NCBI GenBank assembly: GCA_937978655.1
Contig: CALJUX010000082.1
Coordinates: forward strand, 1 to 64,000
Direction of reading: 5' to 3'
Source: an uncultured Chromatiaceae bacterium
GTDB taxonomy: Bacteria > Pseudomonadota > Gammaproteobacteria > Enterobacterales > Alteromonadaceae
DNA: 64,000 bases
Shown: in pieces, positions 7,032 to 16,055 of the stretch
Position numbering within the stretch: the stretch's first letter is position 1
Layout: every line of letters begins with the position of its first letter
Program-made: the position numbers and the translations under genes
Notes under the pieces: generated by a model
The model's input: the letters and a program-made list of their open reading frames with translations, nothing else
Database searches by the model: none
Told to the model about the DNA's origin: nothing

Positions 7032-10000
7032 TTATTGGCCAGCAGCGGGTGGACCACCCGCGGCGCTTTGCAGTTTCAGCGAATTCAATGCGGCACGCAA
7101 GGCTGCCGCTTTAATAGGTTTGGCTAAAAACAACATCCCGGCCGCTTTGGCTCTGGCAGGCAGATCCGGTTCCGGCGCGGCCGACACCAGCACACCACGC
7201 AACTGTGGCCAGCGTTGTTTTAGCTGCAGAAATAACTGTAATCCGTCCGGCGCCTGTCCCAGCTGATAATCAGCGATCAGCACATCCACAGCTGCAACGC
7301 GTGCCAGCGCCTTTTGCGCATCATCTACACAGGCTACCCGCCCCAGTTGCCACTGTGTCAGTAACACACTCAGCGCATCGAGATTCGTGTTGTCATCATC
7401 AACACAGAGGATTTGCCAAAGCCCGTCCGCAGCACCTGCCGGCTCCGGTTCAATGCTGGCCACTGCTGTGGCCGCTGGCGGCAGCTGCCCAAGCAGCGGT
7501 ACGGCAATACGGAAACAACTGCCTTTGCCCGGCACCGAATGAACGTCCAGCAAATGCCCCAGACTTCTGGCCATACGCTGTACGACGCCCAGACCAAGCC
7601 CGACCCCCTGCTGGCCACGGGCGGTGGCCTGAGCCCGGAAGAAGTCGTCGAAAATATGCTGCAGATCGGAGGCACTGAGGCCTGGGCCTGTATCCCATAC
7701 CTCAATCCAGAGCAGATCGCCGCGACGCCGGCAGCCCATCAACACTTTGCCACTGGGGGTATATTTGATTGCATTGCTGAGAATATTCTGCACGATACGC
7801 CGCAGATAGGTTGGATGACTGCAGACCTGGAAATGGCCGGGCCGCACTCGCAGTACCAACTGCTTTTGCCCGGCCAGCAACTGACTTTCCTCCGCCAGCT
7901 GCAACAGCATGGCGCGCAGGTCTACCGGGCCAACCGGAAATTCCAGTTTGCCCTCGTCCAGTCTGGCGATATCCAGCAAGGTGGCCATCAGCTCTTCAGT
8001 TGCCTTTAACGAATTATCCAGCTGACTAAGCATCTGTGCGCCTTTGTCATTCAGACGCTGATCCGCCAGCGCAGCGGCAAATAACCGTGCGGCATTCAGC
8101 GGTTGCAGAATATCGTGGCTGGCCAGCGCCAGAAAACGGGTTTTTGACGCGTTGGCGGACTCTGCCTCCGCTTTGGCATGCAGCAACTGTTGTTCTGTGG
8201 TGCGGCGTAAATCAACTTCGGCCAGCAAATCGGCATTCATCTGGCTGATTTGCGCGGTGCGTTCGGAAACTCGCTGCTCCAGATGTTCTTTTGCGGCCGC
8301 CAGCGCCTGTACGGCCCTGACATGCTCGGTGATATCCGTGAAGCTGGTGACAAATCCACCACCGGGAATAGGATTGCCACGAATTTCAATGACAGAACCG
8401 TCCGGTCTGACCCGCTGAAACACGTGGGCCGTGCCGTTTTGCAAGTGACTGATCCGTTTGGCGACATGCTCATCGGCAGGCCCTTCGCCACATAAACCCC
8501 GTTCGGCATTAAACCGGACAATGTCGGCGACCGCACGACCGACCCGAATCATCCCGGCCGGATAGTCGAACATTTCCAGATACTTTTTGTTCCAGGCCAC
8601 CAGCTGTAAATCCCGGTCGACCACACTGACGCCCTGACTGAGGTTTTCCAGGGTGGAAAACAGGATCTTGCGGGAAAACTGAATGGCCTCACGGGTGTCA
8701 TCAAACAGCGTCACGACATCTTCAAAGGCAAAAGACCGGCCTTCGAGCACCGCATTCACCATGGCCGCCGCACTGGACGAACCAATGACACCGGCCAGTT
8801 CGCGTTCGATATGGCGCAATAACTGTGGCTGCAGCATGTCGTCGGCCGACGGGCGATAGCCGTGGCGCTGTTCAAATTCATCCAGCGCTTCGCGCACCCG
8901 GTTATGCCCGACAAACCGCTCCAGCAAAATCAGCATATCTGCCGACCGAACCTGGGTCCGTTTCAGCGATTTGCCATCATCCGGCAACGGCAGGTTCGGT
9001 TTGACAAATGCCACCGCCTGCAAGCGGTCATTTAAGTCGGCGCGGTGCAGCAACGACATCAGCACATACGCCAGGCTGTTCAGTCCGAGCGACCAGAACA
9101 CACCATGACTGAGCGGGTCCAGCGTCAGGCCGAATAACGCCGTGGGTCTGAGCCAGTCCAGCCCCAAAGCGCCATGCTGCAGTACCGTCGGCGCCAGCAC
9201 ACCAACACTGACCAGTTGTGGCAACATCAGGCAATAAAACCACAACACAAACCCCACCGAAACACCAGCGTACACGCCCCAGGCATGGCCACGTTTCCAG
9301 TACAGCCCGCCGAGCACAGCTGGCGCCAGCTGGATGATCAGCGCAAAGGCCAGCAAGCCGGTTTCCGCCAGTTCATAGTTGCGGGCAAACCAGCGGTAAT
9401 AGCCCCACGACAACGCCATCACCACCAGGATCATCAGACGTCTGACCCGCAAAATCAGCGTGCTGTAATCGCCCTGACGCCGATGAGCATGCTGCCGCCG
9501 TAAAATAGCCGGCATCACCACGTCGTTACTGATCATGGTGCCAAGCGCCAGGGTGGCGATGACAATCATTGAGGTTGCTGCCGAAAAACCACCGATAAAT
9601 ACCAGCGCACTGAGCATATCCCAGCCCTGGCTGGCCGGGATTAACAGCACAAAACTATCGGCCTGCGCCTGCAGTCCGGGAAACAAATGCAATCCGGCCA
9701 TTGCCACTGGCAATACCACCAGCGTCACCAGTAATAAATAAGCGACAAACCAGCGCCGGGCCTGATGCAGATGGGCCGGTGACGTATTTTCCACAAAAGT
9801 GACATGGAACTGGCGCGGCAATAAAAATACCGCACAAAGCGCCAGCAGTGTTTTGGTGGCAAAACTCAGAGCACTGAAATCGCCTGGCGTTTGCTGCGTC
9901 TGATTATGCACCCAGAAGTCGTGCCACAACGTCGACGGTGTCGGCACCAAAAAATACAAGGCGGCGGCGGCTAACAGTAATAACGCCAGCAGTTTGACCA

Positions 10001-10592
10001 CCGACTCAAAGGCAATCGCAGCCATCACGCCCCGATTTTGCTCAGTCAGATGCAGTTTGCGCGTACCAAACAAAATGGCAAATAACGCCATCGCCGCCGC
10101 ACTCCACAATGCCGAGTCCTGCCACACCTGCCCTGCCTGGCCGGCAGGCTGCCCCACCAGCACCTGGTAAGAACTGGTCACCGCTTTGAGCTGCAACGCA
10201 ATATATGGCACCACCACCACCAGACATAACAAGGCAGTCAGCGCGGCAATCGCCTGACGTTTGCCATAGCGGGCACTGATAAAGTCAGTCAGCGATGTGA
10301 CATTGTGTTTTTTGGCGACAAACAGCAGCTTGCGCAGTACCCGGTGACCAAACAGATACAACAACACCGGGCCTAAATAAATCGGTAAATAGTCCCAGCC
10401 GGAACTGACGGCGGAACCAACCGCACCATAATAAGTCCAGGAAGTACAATACACCGCCAGCGCCAGACTATAGATAGCGCCCCCATACTTTTGTAGCAGA
10501 GGTTCATGCCGCGGTCGGTCCGCCCAATTGGCGATGGCAAACAAGCCGCCAATATAGGCAATTGCCAGCACAATGATCCAGCCTGTAGCCAC
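7032..10592 (-). CDS. crbS: CrbS-like hybrid histidine kinase fused to an SLC5 transporter
   Basis: This 1186-residue protein joins an N-terminal sodium/solute symporter (SLC5) domain of about 13 membrane helices (residues 1 to about 510), a STAC-type linker (about 540-640), a PAS domain (about 640-770, motif WNKKYLEMFDYP), a coiled coil, a histidine-kinase core and a C-terminal receiver. The phospho-histidine is His826 in SHDILQPLNAAR; the ATP lid shows NILSNAIKYT (about 936), DTGPGL (about 967) and GVGLGLG. The receiver Asp is about 1108. It matches CrbS/MxtR kinases that control acs through CrbR. A GTG start is supported by GAGGAAA. It is transcribed away from the symporter genes, with perM just downstream. 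Confidence 0.92.
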   Translation of the reverse strand: MATGWIIVLAIAYIGGLFAIANWADRPRHEPLLQKYGGAIYSLALAVYCTSWTYYGAVGSAVSSGWDYLPIYLGPVLLYLFGHRVLRKLLFVAKKHNVTSLTDFISARYGKRQAIAALTALLCLVVVVPYIALQLKAVTSSYQVLVGQPAGQAGQVWQDSALWSAAAMALFAILFGTRKLHLTEQNRGVMAAIAFESVVKLLALLLLAAAALYFLVPTPSTLWHDFWVHNQTQQTPGDFSALSFATKTLLALCAVFLLPRQFHVTFVENTSPAHLHQARRWFVAYLLLVTLVVLPVAMAGLHLFPGLQAQADSFVLLIPASQGWDMLSALVFIGGFSAATSMIVIATLALGTMISNDVVMPAILRRQHAHRRQGDYSTLILRVRRLMILVVMALSWGYYRWFARNYELAETGLLAFALIIQLAPAVLGGLYWKRGHAWGVYAGVSVGFVLWFYCLMLPQLVSVGVLAPTVLQHGALGLDWLRPTALFGLTLDPLSHGVFWSLGLNSLAYVLMSLLHRADLNDRLQAVAFVKPNLPLPDDGKSLKRTQVRSADMLILLERFVGHNRVREALDEFEQRHGYRPSADDMLQPQLLRHIERELAGVIGSSSAAAMVNAVLEGRSFAFEDVVTLFDDTREAIQFSRKILFSTLENLSQGVSVVDRDLQLVAWNKKYLEMFDYPAGMIRVGRAVADIVRFNAERGLCGEGPADEHVAKRISHLQNGTAHVFQRVRPDGSVIEIRGNPIPGGGFVTSFTDITEHVRAVQALAAAKEHLEQRVSERTAQISQMNADLLAEVDLRRTTEQQLLHAKAEAESANASKTRFLALASHDILQPLNAARLFAAALADQRLNDKGAQMLSQLDNSLKATEELMATLLDIARLDEGKLEFPVGPVDLRAMLLQLAEESQLLAGQKQLVLRVRPGHFQVCSHPTYLRRIVQNILSNAIKYTPSGKVLMGCRRRGDLLWIEVWDTGPGLSASDLQHIFDDFFRAQATARGQQGVGLGLGVVQRMARSLGHLLDVHSVPGKGSCFRIAVPLLGQLPPAATAVASIEPEPAGAADGLWQILCVDDDNTNLDALSVLLTQWQLGRVACVDDAQKALARVAAVDVLIADYQLGQAPDGLQLFLQLKQRWPQLRGVLVSAAPEPDLPARAKAAGMLFLAKPIKAAALRAALNSLKLQSAAGGPPAAGQ

Positions 10593-10698
10593 TCAAATTT
10601 CCTCTTTATTTTTCATATTGTTAGCAGAAACGAACTGGCAACGATACGGTTCATGCCGCTATGCAGTCTTTGATAAATCGGCCGGACTGTCAATGCTC

Positions 10699-10725
10699 TG
10701 AACCGGCAAAAACCGAAGCGGTTCA
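10699..10725. promoter_or_regulatory. Phased AACCG repeats between crbS and the symporter pair
   Basis: TGAACCG (10699-10705) and CGGTTCA (10719-10725) form a perfect interrupted dyad. A further AACCG at 10711-10715 lies exactly 10 bp from the one at 10701, one helical turn. The cluster ends 7 bp before the candidate CrbR dyad. It looks like an operator for a second regulator or a further CrbR contact; no family is recognised. Confidence 0.35.
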
Positions 10726-10732
10726 ACCACTT

Positions 10733-10744
10733 CGACTAAAGTCG
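10733..10744 (+). promoter_or_regulatory. Proposed CrbR operator upstream of the symporter genes
   Basis: CGAC-TAAA-GTCG is a perfect dyad about 106 bp before the DUF4212 start codon. It shares the GACTAAWGTC core with the acs site. TGTAAT at 10775-10780 is a good -10 candidate, placing the dyad near -48. Confidence 0.5.
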
Positions 10745-10844
10745 GGCTAGGCGTTTTGCCAGCACCGGCTATTGTGTAATCAGCGGCAGTTGCCAGCTCA
10801 CAACAGGTTATAACAATAAACAAAACACAACGAGGAGAGACGTT

Positions 10845-11111
10845 ATGGCGTTTCAAAGCTCTGAACAAGCCAGCGCCTACTGGCGCGAAAATGTCAGTCT
10901 GATGCTGAAACTGCTGGCCATTTGGTTCGCAGTGTCATTTGGTGCCGGCATTTTATTTGTCGACGCACTGAACGCAGTCCAGTTTTTCGGCTTTAAGCTC
11001 GGTTTCTGGTTCGCCCAACAAGGTTCAATCTACGTTTTTGTGCTGCTGATTTTCGTCTACGTGGTGAAGATGAATCAGTTAGACCAGAAATACAACGTCC
11101 AAGAAGAGTAA
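10845..11111 (+). CDS. DUF4212 small subunit of a Na+/solute symporter
   Basis: The 88-residue protein has two membrane helices (about residues 25-45 and 58-80) separated by a short loop, and an N-terminal amphipathic segment containing YWRENVSLMLKLL that is typical of DUF4212. Members of this family are always found directly before a large SLC5-type symporter and are taken to be its small subunit. GAGGAGAG lies before the ATG. The next gene starts 10 bases downstream. The role in acetate or organic-acid uptake follows from position. Confidence 0.88.
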   Translation: MAFQSSEQASAYWRENVSLMLKLLAIWFAVSFGAGILFVDALNAVQFFGFKLGFWFAQQGSIYVFVLLIFVYVVKMNQLDQKYNVQEE

Positions 11112-11121
11112 GGGGCGCGCC

Positions 11122-12834
11122 ATGGATTTACAGACACTCACTTATATTATCGTCGGCGCGACCTTTCTGCTGTACATCGGTATTGCAGTCTGGGCCCGCG
11201 CTGGCTCTACCCACGAATTCTACGTCGCCGGTGGTGGCGTATCCCCTCTGGCCAATGGTATGGCAACTGCTGCTGACTGGATGTCTGCGGCTTCTTTTAT
11301 TTCGATGGCCGGCCTCATTTCGTTTATGGGATACGACGGCTCGGTATATCTGATGGGCTGGACCGGTGGTTATGTGCTGCTGGCGTTATGCCTGGCGCCC
11401 TACTTACGTAAATTTGGCAAGTTCACAGTGCCGGATTTCATCGGCGACCGTTATTACTCACAAACCGCCCGCACTGTAGCCGTGGTTTGTGCGATTCTGG
11501 TGTCTTTTGTTTATGTCGCCGGTCAAATGCGTGGTGTTGGCGTGGTGTTCAGCCGCTTCCTTGAAGTGGATATCGAAACCGGCGTGGTGGTTGGCATGGC
11601 GGTGGTGTTTTTCTACGCGGTTTTAGGCGGCATGAAAGGCATTACTTACACCCAGGTTGCACAATATTGTGTGTTAATTTTTGCCTATCTGGTTCCTGCA
11701 ATTTTTATCTCGCTGATGATCACCGGCAATCCAATTCCACAACTGGGTTTTGGCAGTACTATTGAAGGCACTGACACCTACCTGCTCGACAAGCTCGATG
11801 GTTTATCCACAGAACTTGGGTTTGCGCTTTATACCGACGGCACTAAATCGATGATGGATGTGTTTGCCATTACGGCAGCATTGATGGTGGGTACTGCTGG
11901 CCTGCCGCACGTGATTGTACGTTTCTTTACAGTACCACGCGTCAAAGATGCGCGTATCTCGGCTGGCTGGGCACTGATTTTCATCATGATCCTGTACACC
12001 ACTGCTCCATCGATTGGCGCCTTTGCCCGCTACAACATGATCAATACCTTAAATGGTCCGGATCATCAGGGCACGCTGGTCAGCGAAGCTCCGCAGTGGG
12101 TGAAAAACTGGGAAAAAACCGGTTTGATCAAACATGAAGACAAAAACGGTGACGGTCGGATGTTCTATTCAGGCGATGCACGCAATGAAATGACTATTGA
12201 CCGCGACATCATGGTATTAGCGAATCCGGAAATTGCGCAATTACCGAACTGGGTGATTGCACTGGTGGCTGCGGGCGCTGTAGCGGCAGCATTGTCGACG
12301 GCCGCAGGGTTGTTGCTGGTGATTTCGACGTCGATTTCGCACGACTTACTGAAGCGAAACCTGATGCCGAATATCTCCGACAAAATGGAATTGCGTTATG
12401 CCCGCGGCGCCGCTGCCGTGGCCATTCTGGTGGCAGGCTATCTTGGCATTAACCCACCCGGCTTTGTCGCAGAAGTGGTCGCCTTCGCCTTTGGTTTGGC
12501 CGCCGCCAGCTTCTTCCCGGCGATTATCCTCGGCATTTTCTATAAGAAAATGAACAAAGAAGGCGCAGTAGCGGGCATGTTAGCCGGGATGGTATTCACC
12601 ATCGGCTACATTGTTTACTTCAAAGGCATCTTCATCACGCCGATGGCCGCCAACGTGCCGGCCAACTGGTTCCTGGGTATTTCTCCGGAAGGCATTGGTA
12701 CCGTCGGCATGCTGGTGAACTTTGTCGTGGCCTTTGCGGTGAGCAAATTCACCAAAGAAGTGCCGGCTGAAGTGCAGGATATTGTCGAATCCATCCGCTT
12801 CCCGAAAGGCGCTGGTGCGGCATCGTCCCACTAA
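11122..12834 (+). CDS. Na+/solute symporter large subunit, ActP-related
   Basis: This 570-residue SLC5 protein has about 13 membrane helices. It shows family signatures such as HEFYVAGGGVSPLANGMATA near the N-terminus, the sodium-site region ADWMSAASFISMAG, and GTAGLPHVIVRFFTVP in the middle. An insert of about 60 charged residues (about 305-370) carrying NGDGRMFYSG is typical of the subfamily paired with DUF4212. Cation/acetate symporter ActP is the closest well-known relative, so acetate or another short-chain acid is the likely substrate. It is cotranscribed with DUF4212 and ends at a TTCG-loop terminator. Confidence 0.9.
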   Translation: MDLQTLTYIIVGATFLLYIGIAVWARAGSTHEFYVAGGGVSPLANGMATAADWMSAASFISMAGLISFMGYDGSVYLMGWTGGYVLLALCLAPYLRKFGKFTVPDFIGDRYYSQTARTVAVVCAILVSFVYVAGQMRGVGVVFSRFLEVDIETGVVVGMAVVFFYAVLGGMKGITYTQVAQYCVLIFAYLVPAIFISLMITGNPIPQLGFGSTIEGTDTYLLDKLDGLSTELGFALYTDGTKSMMDVFAITAALMVGTAGLPHVIVRFFTVPRVKDARISAGWALIFIMILYTTAPSIGAFARYNMINTLNGPDHQGTLVSEAPQWVKNWEKTGLIKHEDKNGDGRMFYSGDARNEMTIDRDIMVLANPEIAQLPNWVIALVAAGAVAAALSTAAGLLLVISTSISHDLLKRNLMPNISDKMELRYARGAAAVAILVAGYLGINPPGFVAEVVAFAFGLAAASFFPAIILGIFYKKMNKEGAVAGMLAGMVFTIGYIVYFKGIFITPMAANVPANWFLGISPEGIGTVGMLVNFVVAFAVSKFTKEVPAEVQDIVESIRFPKGAGAASSH

Positions 12835-12864
12835 GCGGACGAAGCCTCGGCAATATCGACAGAC

Positions 12865-12892
12865 AGGTCAGCGCTTCGGCGTTGACCTTTTT
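12865..12892 (+). terminator. Hairpin with TTCG tetraloop after the symporter gene
   Basis: AGGTCAGCGC (12865-12874) pairs with GCGTTGACCT (12879-12888) around a stabilising TTCG loop with one G-U pair, followed by TTTTT. It lies 30 bases past the symporter stop and just before the CBS/DUF294 gene, so it may reduce read-through into it. Confidence 0.75.
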
Positions 12893-12908
12893 CATTCAGG
12901 AGCTTGTG

Positions 12909-14714
12909 ATGCAAATTCAGCAAGTAGTGCAATTTTTAACCCAGGTTCCCCCTTTTGCCGATTTACCCGCCACCGACCTTGCCGCCCTCAGTCAGCACAT
13001 CAAAATCTATTATGCCGTGCAATCCGAACAACTGCGGTTTGCTCATCAGTTAGTGCTGGTCAGAACCGGCTTGTTTCTGATGCAACAACAGCAGCAGTTA
13101 TACCCACTGCAGAGTGGCGACTGCTGGGGTTATCGTCAATTGCTGACCCAGCAGGATCTGGCCGAGCAACTGCATTGCCAGGAAGACGGTCTGGTTTACC
13201 TGATCCCACAGGCGGTGTTCGAACAGTACCAACATCAGTTTAAAAATTTTGCCTTGTACTTTCAGCGCTTACTCGGCCGGGCTTTACATCTGCACCAGCA
13301 AAGCGCGACCGATCATCAGCGGGTCGGCGCTTTATGTGCCCGGCAAATTGTCAGTATCCACAGTGCAGCCACCATTCAGCAAGCGGCGCAGTTAATGACA
13401 CAGCAACGCATTTCTTCTGTGCTGGTCATGGACGCGGCACAACTGACGGGTATTGTGACGGATCGGGATCTGCGCAGCAAAGTACTGGCGGCCGGCTTGC
13501 CCGCCCAAACCGCAGTGGGCAGCATCATGACCCGTAATCCTTACCGTATCGCAGCCGATGCCTTTGCCTTTGAAGCTTTGCAGCTGATGAGCCAGCACAA
13601 TATTCACCACTTGCCGGTGGAACAAGACGGCACTGTCTGCGGGGTGCTGACCACCAGCGATCTGGTGCGCAGTACGCAGGAACATCCGCTGTTTTTGATT
13701 AGCCACATTCACCGCCAGCACGACAGCGCGGGATTGAGTGCCTGCCAGGCGCCGCTGATGGATTTGGCGCAGCAGCTCGGTCAGCAACAGCTGCCGTCCG
13801 GCGAAATCAGCCAGATTTTAGCCACCTTGTACGATGCGCTGGCACAGAGCTGGCTGAAGCTGGCGCAGCAGCATTTAGGCCCGGCCCCCTGCGCCTTCAG
13901 CTGGTTGTGTTTTGGCTCGCAGGCGCGCCAGGACATGCTGCTCAGCGCCGATCAGGACAATGCGTTATTACTGGAAAAAGAGCCGGTCGGTGACATTGGC
14001 CGCTATTTCAGTGCGCTGGCCCGTTTTGTCTGTGATGGCCTCGCCAGTTCAGGCCAAATCTTGTGCCCTGGCAACGTGATGGCGACCAATGAGAAACTGC
14101 GGCTTAGCCTCGCCGGCTGGTCGGCCCGTTTTGCCGGCATGATTAACACGCCGACGCCACAGGCGCTGCTCGACAGCACCATCTACTTTGATGCCCGGGT
14201 GGTAGCCGGCAGTCAGGCGTTATTTAACGCACTGCAGTCCGATATTCTGCGCCTGAGCAATCAGCAGTTATTTATCTGGCAACTGGCAAAGAACGCCTTG
14301 GCGCATCAACCGCCGCTCGGCTTTTTTAAGCACTTTATTCTCGAGCAGGATGGTGCCAAACGGCGCGGTCTGGATTTAAAAAAACGCGGCATTGCGCTCA
14401 TTCATGACCTGGTGAGGGTGCATGCCCTGGCGCACGGCATCAGTGCTGTCAGTACGCCGGCCAGGCTGGCGGCGCTGGTGCAACAGCAAGTGCTGTCCGC
14501 TGGTGAAGCCCGCGATTTAACTGCCGCTTTTGAACTGTTGCATCAGCTGCGCTGGCAGCTGCAATATCAGGCGTTACAGCAAAATGCTTCGTTTTCCAAT
14601 TTGCAGGACCCGGCATTGCTCAACGTGCTGCAACGTCATCAGCTCAAAGATGCCTTTGCCGTGATCAGTCAACATCAACAGATCATCGCACAGCGCTACT
14701 GCCGGGAGCTTTGA
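12909..14714 (+). CDS. cNMP-binding/CBS/DUF294 putative nucleotidyltransferase
   Basis: The 601-residue soluble protein has an N-terminal cyclic-nucleotide-binding-like barrel (about 1-130), two CBS domains (about 150-270) and a DUF294 nucleotidyltransferase-like region whose motif FGSQARQDMLLSADQDNA resembles the GS...D.D site of GlnD-type enzymes, then a helical DUF294 C-domain. Proteins of this build commonly sit next to SLC5 symporter genes, and may sense nucleotides and modify a partner; the target is not known. AGGAG lies 6 bases before the ATG at 12909, so the 9-residue upstream extension is rejected. It is followed by the exonuclease gene at 2-base spacing. Confidence 0.85.
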   Translation: MQIQQVVQFLTQVPPFADLPATDLAALSQHIKIYYAVQSEQLRFAHQLVLVRTGLFLMQQQQQLYPLQSGDCWGYRQLLTQQDLAEQLHCQEDGLVYLIPQAVFEQYQHQFKNFALYFQRLLGRALHLHQQSATDHQRVGALCARQIVSIHSAATIQQAAQLMTQQRISSVLVMDAAQLTGIVTDRDLRSKVLAAGLPAQTAVGSIMTRNPYRIAADAFAFEALQLMSQHNIHHLPVEQDGTVCGVLTTSDLVRSTQEHPLFLISHIHRQHDSAGLSACQAPLMDLAQQLGQQQLPSGEISQILATLYDALAQSWLKLAQQHLGPAPCAFSWLCFGSQARQDMLLSADQDNALLLEKEPVGDIGRYFSALARFVCDGLASSGQILCPGNVMATNEKLRLSLAGWSARFAGMINTPTPQALLDSTIYFDARVVAGSQALFNALQSDILRLSNQQLFIWQLAKNALAHQPPLGFFKHFILEQDGAKRRGLDLKKRGIALIHDLVRVHALAHGISAVSTPARLAALVQQQVLSAGEARDLTAAFELLHQLRWQLQYQALQQNASFSNLQDPALLNVLQRHQLKDAFAVISQHQQIIAQRYCREL

Positions 14715-14716
14715 AT

Positions 14717-15394
14717 ATGGCGTTCATCCGCTGGTTCCGGCAACTGCTGCGCAGGAACCATTCGCCGCAGTTTAGCAATCTCACTCCGGTGCCGGGACAG
14801 CTGCTGGCCAGGCAGGCTAATTTTCTGGTGCTGGATCTGGAAACCAGTGGTCTTGACGCCAGCCAGCACCATATTCTGAGCGCCGGCTGGGTCGGTATCA
14901 ATCAGCTGCAACTGGACCTTTCCACCAGCTTTTACAGCACAGTGCGGCCGTCCGCCAACGAAACGCGGCCACTTGGCCAGAGTGCGGTGATCCACGGCCT
15001 GCATCAGGCTGATCTGGCCAGTGGCACCACAGAGGAAGAATTGCTGGGTGAATTTCTGCAGGCTGCGGCCGGTCGTGTGCTGGTCTGTCATCACAGCAGC
15101 ATCGAGCGGCGGTTTTTGCAACAGGCGTTTAAACGCCACTACGCTAAAAGCGCGCCGCTGCAGTTCGTCGACACACTGGCACTGGAACAGCAACGGCTGC
15201 AACGCCAGGGCGCAGTGGTAAAAAATAACGAACTGAGTCTGAATCATTGTTTACAGCGCCATGGTTTGCCACAAATACAGGCCCACAATGCGCTGGAAGA
15301 TGCTTACGGCAGCGCCCTGCTGCTACTGAGCCATATCCGCCAACGCAGCAATGACCTGACCATTAAAGCACTGCTGCGGCCACATCAGCCCTGA
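14717..15394 (+). CDS. DnaQ-like DEDDh 3'-5' exonuclease
   Basis: The 225-residue protein shows the three exonuclease motifs of the DnaQ/epsilon superfamily: ExoI FLVLDLETSGLD, ExoII around VCHHSSIERRFLQQ, and ExoIII HNALEDAYGSALL with the H-x4-D spacing of the DEDDh class. It would remove nucleotides from 3' ends, but whether its substrate is DNA or RNA cannot be told. It resembles stand-alone exonucleases found with CBS/DUF294 genes. The ATG at 14717 lies 2 bases past the preceding stop, with GGGAG upstream, and the two are probably translationally linked. It ends at a shared bidirectional terminator. Confidence 0.85.
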   Translation: MAFIRWFRQLLRRNHSPQFSNLTPVPGQLLARQANFLVLDLETSGLDASQHHILSAGWVGINQLQLDLSTSFYSTVRPSANETRPLGQSAVIHGLHQADLASGTTEEELLGEFLQAAAGRVLVCHHSSIERRFLQQAFKRHYAKSAPLQFVDTLALEQQRLQRQGAVVKNNELSLNHCLQRHGLPQIQAHNALEDAYGSALLLLSHIRQRSNDLTIKALLRPHQP

Positions 15395-15435
15395 GTGCCG
15401 GCGGATGGCCAGCACCGATGGCTGGCCGCAGACAT

Positions 15436-15462
15436 AAAAAAACCGCCGGAAGGCGGTTTTTT
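15436..15462. terminator. Bidirectional terminator between exonuclease and efp
   Basis: An A run and ACCGCC pair with GGCGGT and a T run around GGAA, giving a U-tract terminator on both strands. It serves the exonuclease gene (plus) and efp (minus). Confidence 0.88.
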
Positions 15463-15476
15463 CAGCACAAACCAAA

Positions 15477-16034
15477 TTACTTGGCGCGGCTGCGGTACTC
15501 GTCGGTACGGGTATCGATTTCGATTTTGTCACCGATCTCAACAAAAGCAGGTACCTGAATTTCAAAACCGGTTTCCAGTTTTGCCAGCTTCATCACTTTA
15601 CCTGAAGTGTCGCCACGGGCAGCTGGTTCAGTGTAAGTCACTTCGCGGATAACGATGGTCGGCAGGTCAACAGAGATCGCGCGCTCGCCGTAGAATACGA
15701 CAGAACAAGCCATTTCCGGCACCAGATATTTCAGGGCGTCGGTCATGTTGTCAGCTTCGATTTCGTACTGGTTGTATTCAGCATCCATGAAAACATACAT
15801 TGGATCAGCGAAATATGAATAGGTAACTTCTTTAGTTTCCAGCAGAACCTGTTCGAATTTATCATCAGCACGGTATACGGTTTCAGTACCCTGACCTGAC
15901 AACAGACCTTTCAGTTTCATTTTCACAACAGCGGAGTTACGGCCTGATTTGTTGAATTCAGCTTTCTGAACAACCATCGGCTCGTTGTCGACCATAATGA
16001 CCTGGCCGGCGCGTACTTCTTGAGCAGTCTTCAT
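15477..16034 (-). CDS. efp: Translation elongation factor P, arginine type
   Basis: EF-P enters the ribosomal E site to rescue stalling on polyproline stretches. The product of 185 residues has the three OB-like domains of the family. The tip of domain I reads NKSGRNSA, and counting from the second ATG (16034) the arginine is residue 32, the position rhamnosylated in Pseudomonas and Shewanella EF-P instead of the E. coli lysine. The gene for that enzyme, earP, is directly upstream. I chose the second of two adjacent ATGs because it matches the family numbering. A TATAAT -10 lies inside the end of earP, so efp can be transcribed on its own. Confidence 0.95.
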   Translation of the reverse strand: MKTAQEVRAGQVIMVDNEPMVVQKAEFNKSGRNSAVVKMKLKGLLSGQGTETVYRADDKFEQVLLETKEVTYSYFADPMYVFMDAEYNQYEIEADNMTDALKYLVPEMACSVVFYGERAISVDLPTIVIREVTYTEPAARGDTSGKVMKLAKLETGFEIQVPAFVEIGDKIEIDTRTDEYRSRAK

Positions 16035-16055
16035 CATAATTGAAATATCTTCTTG

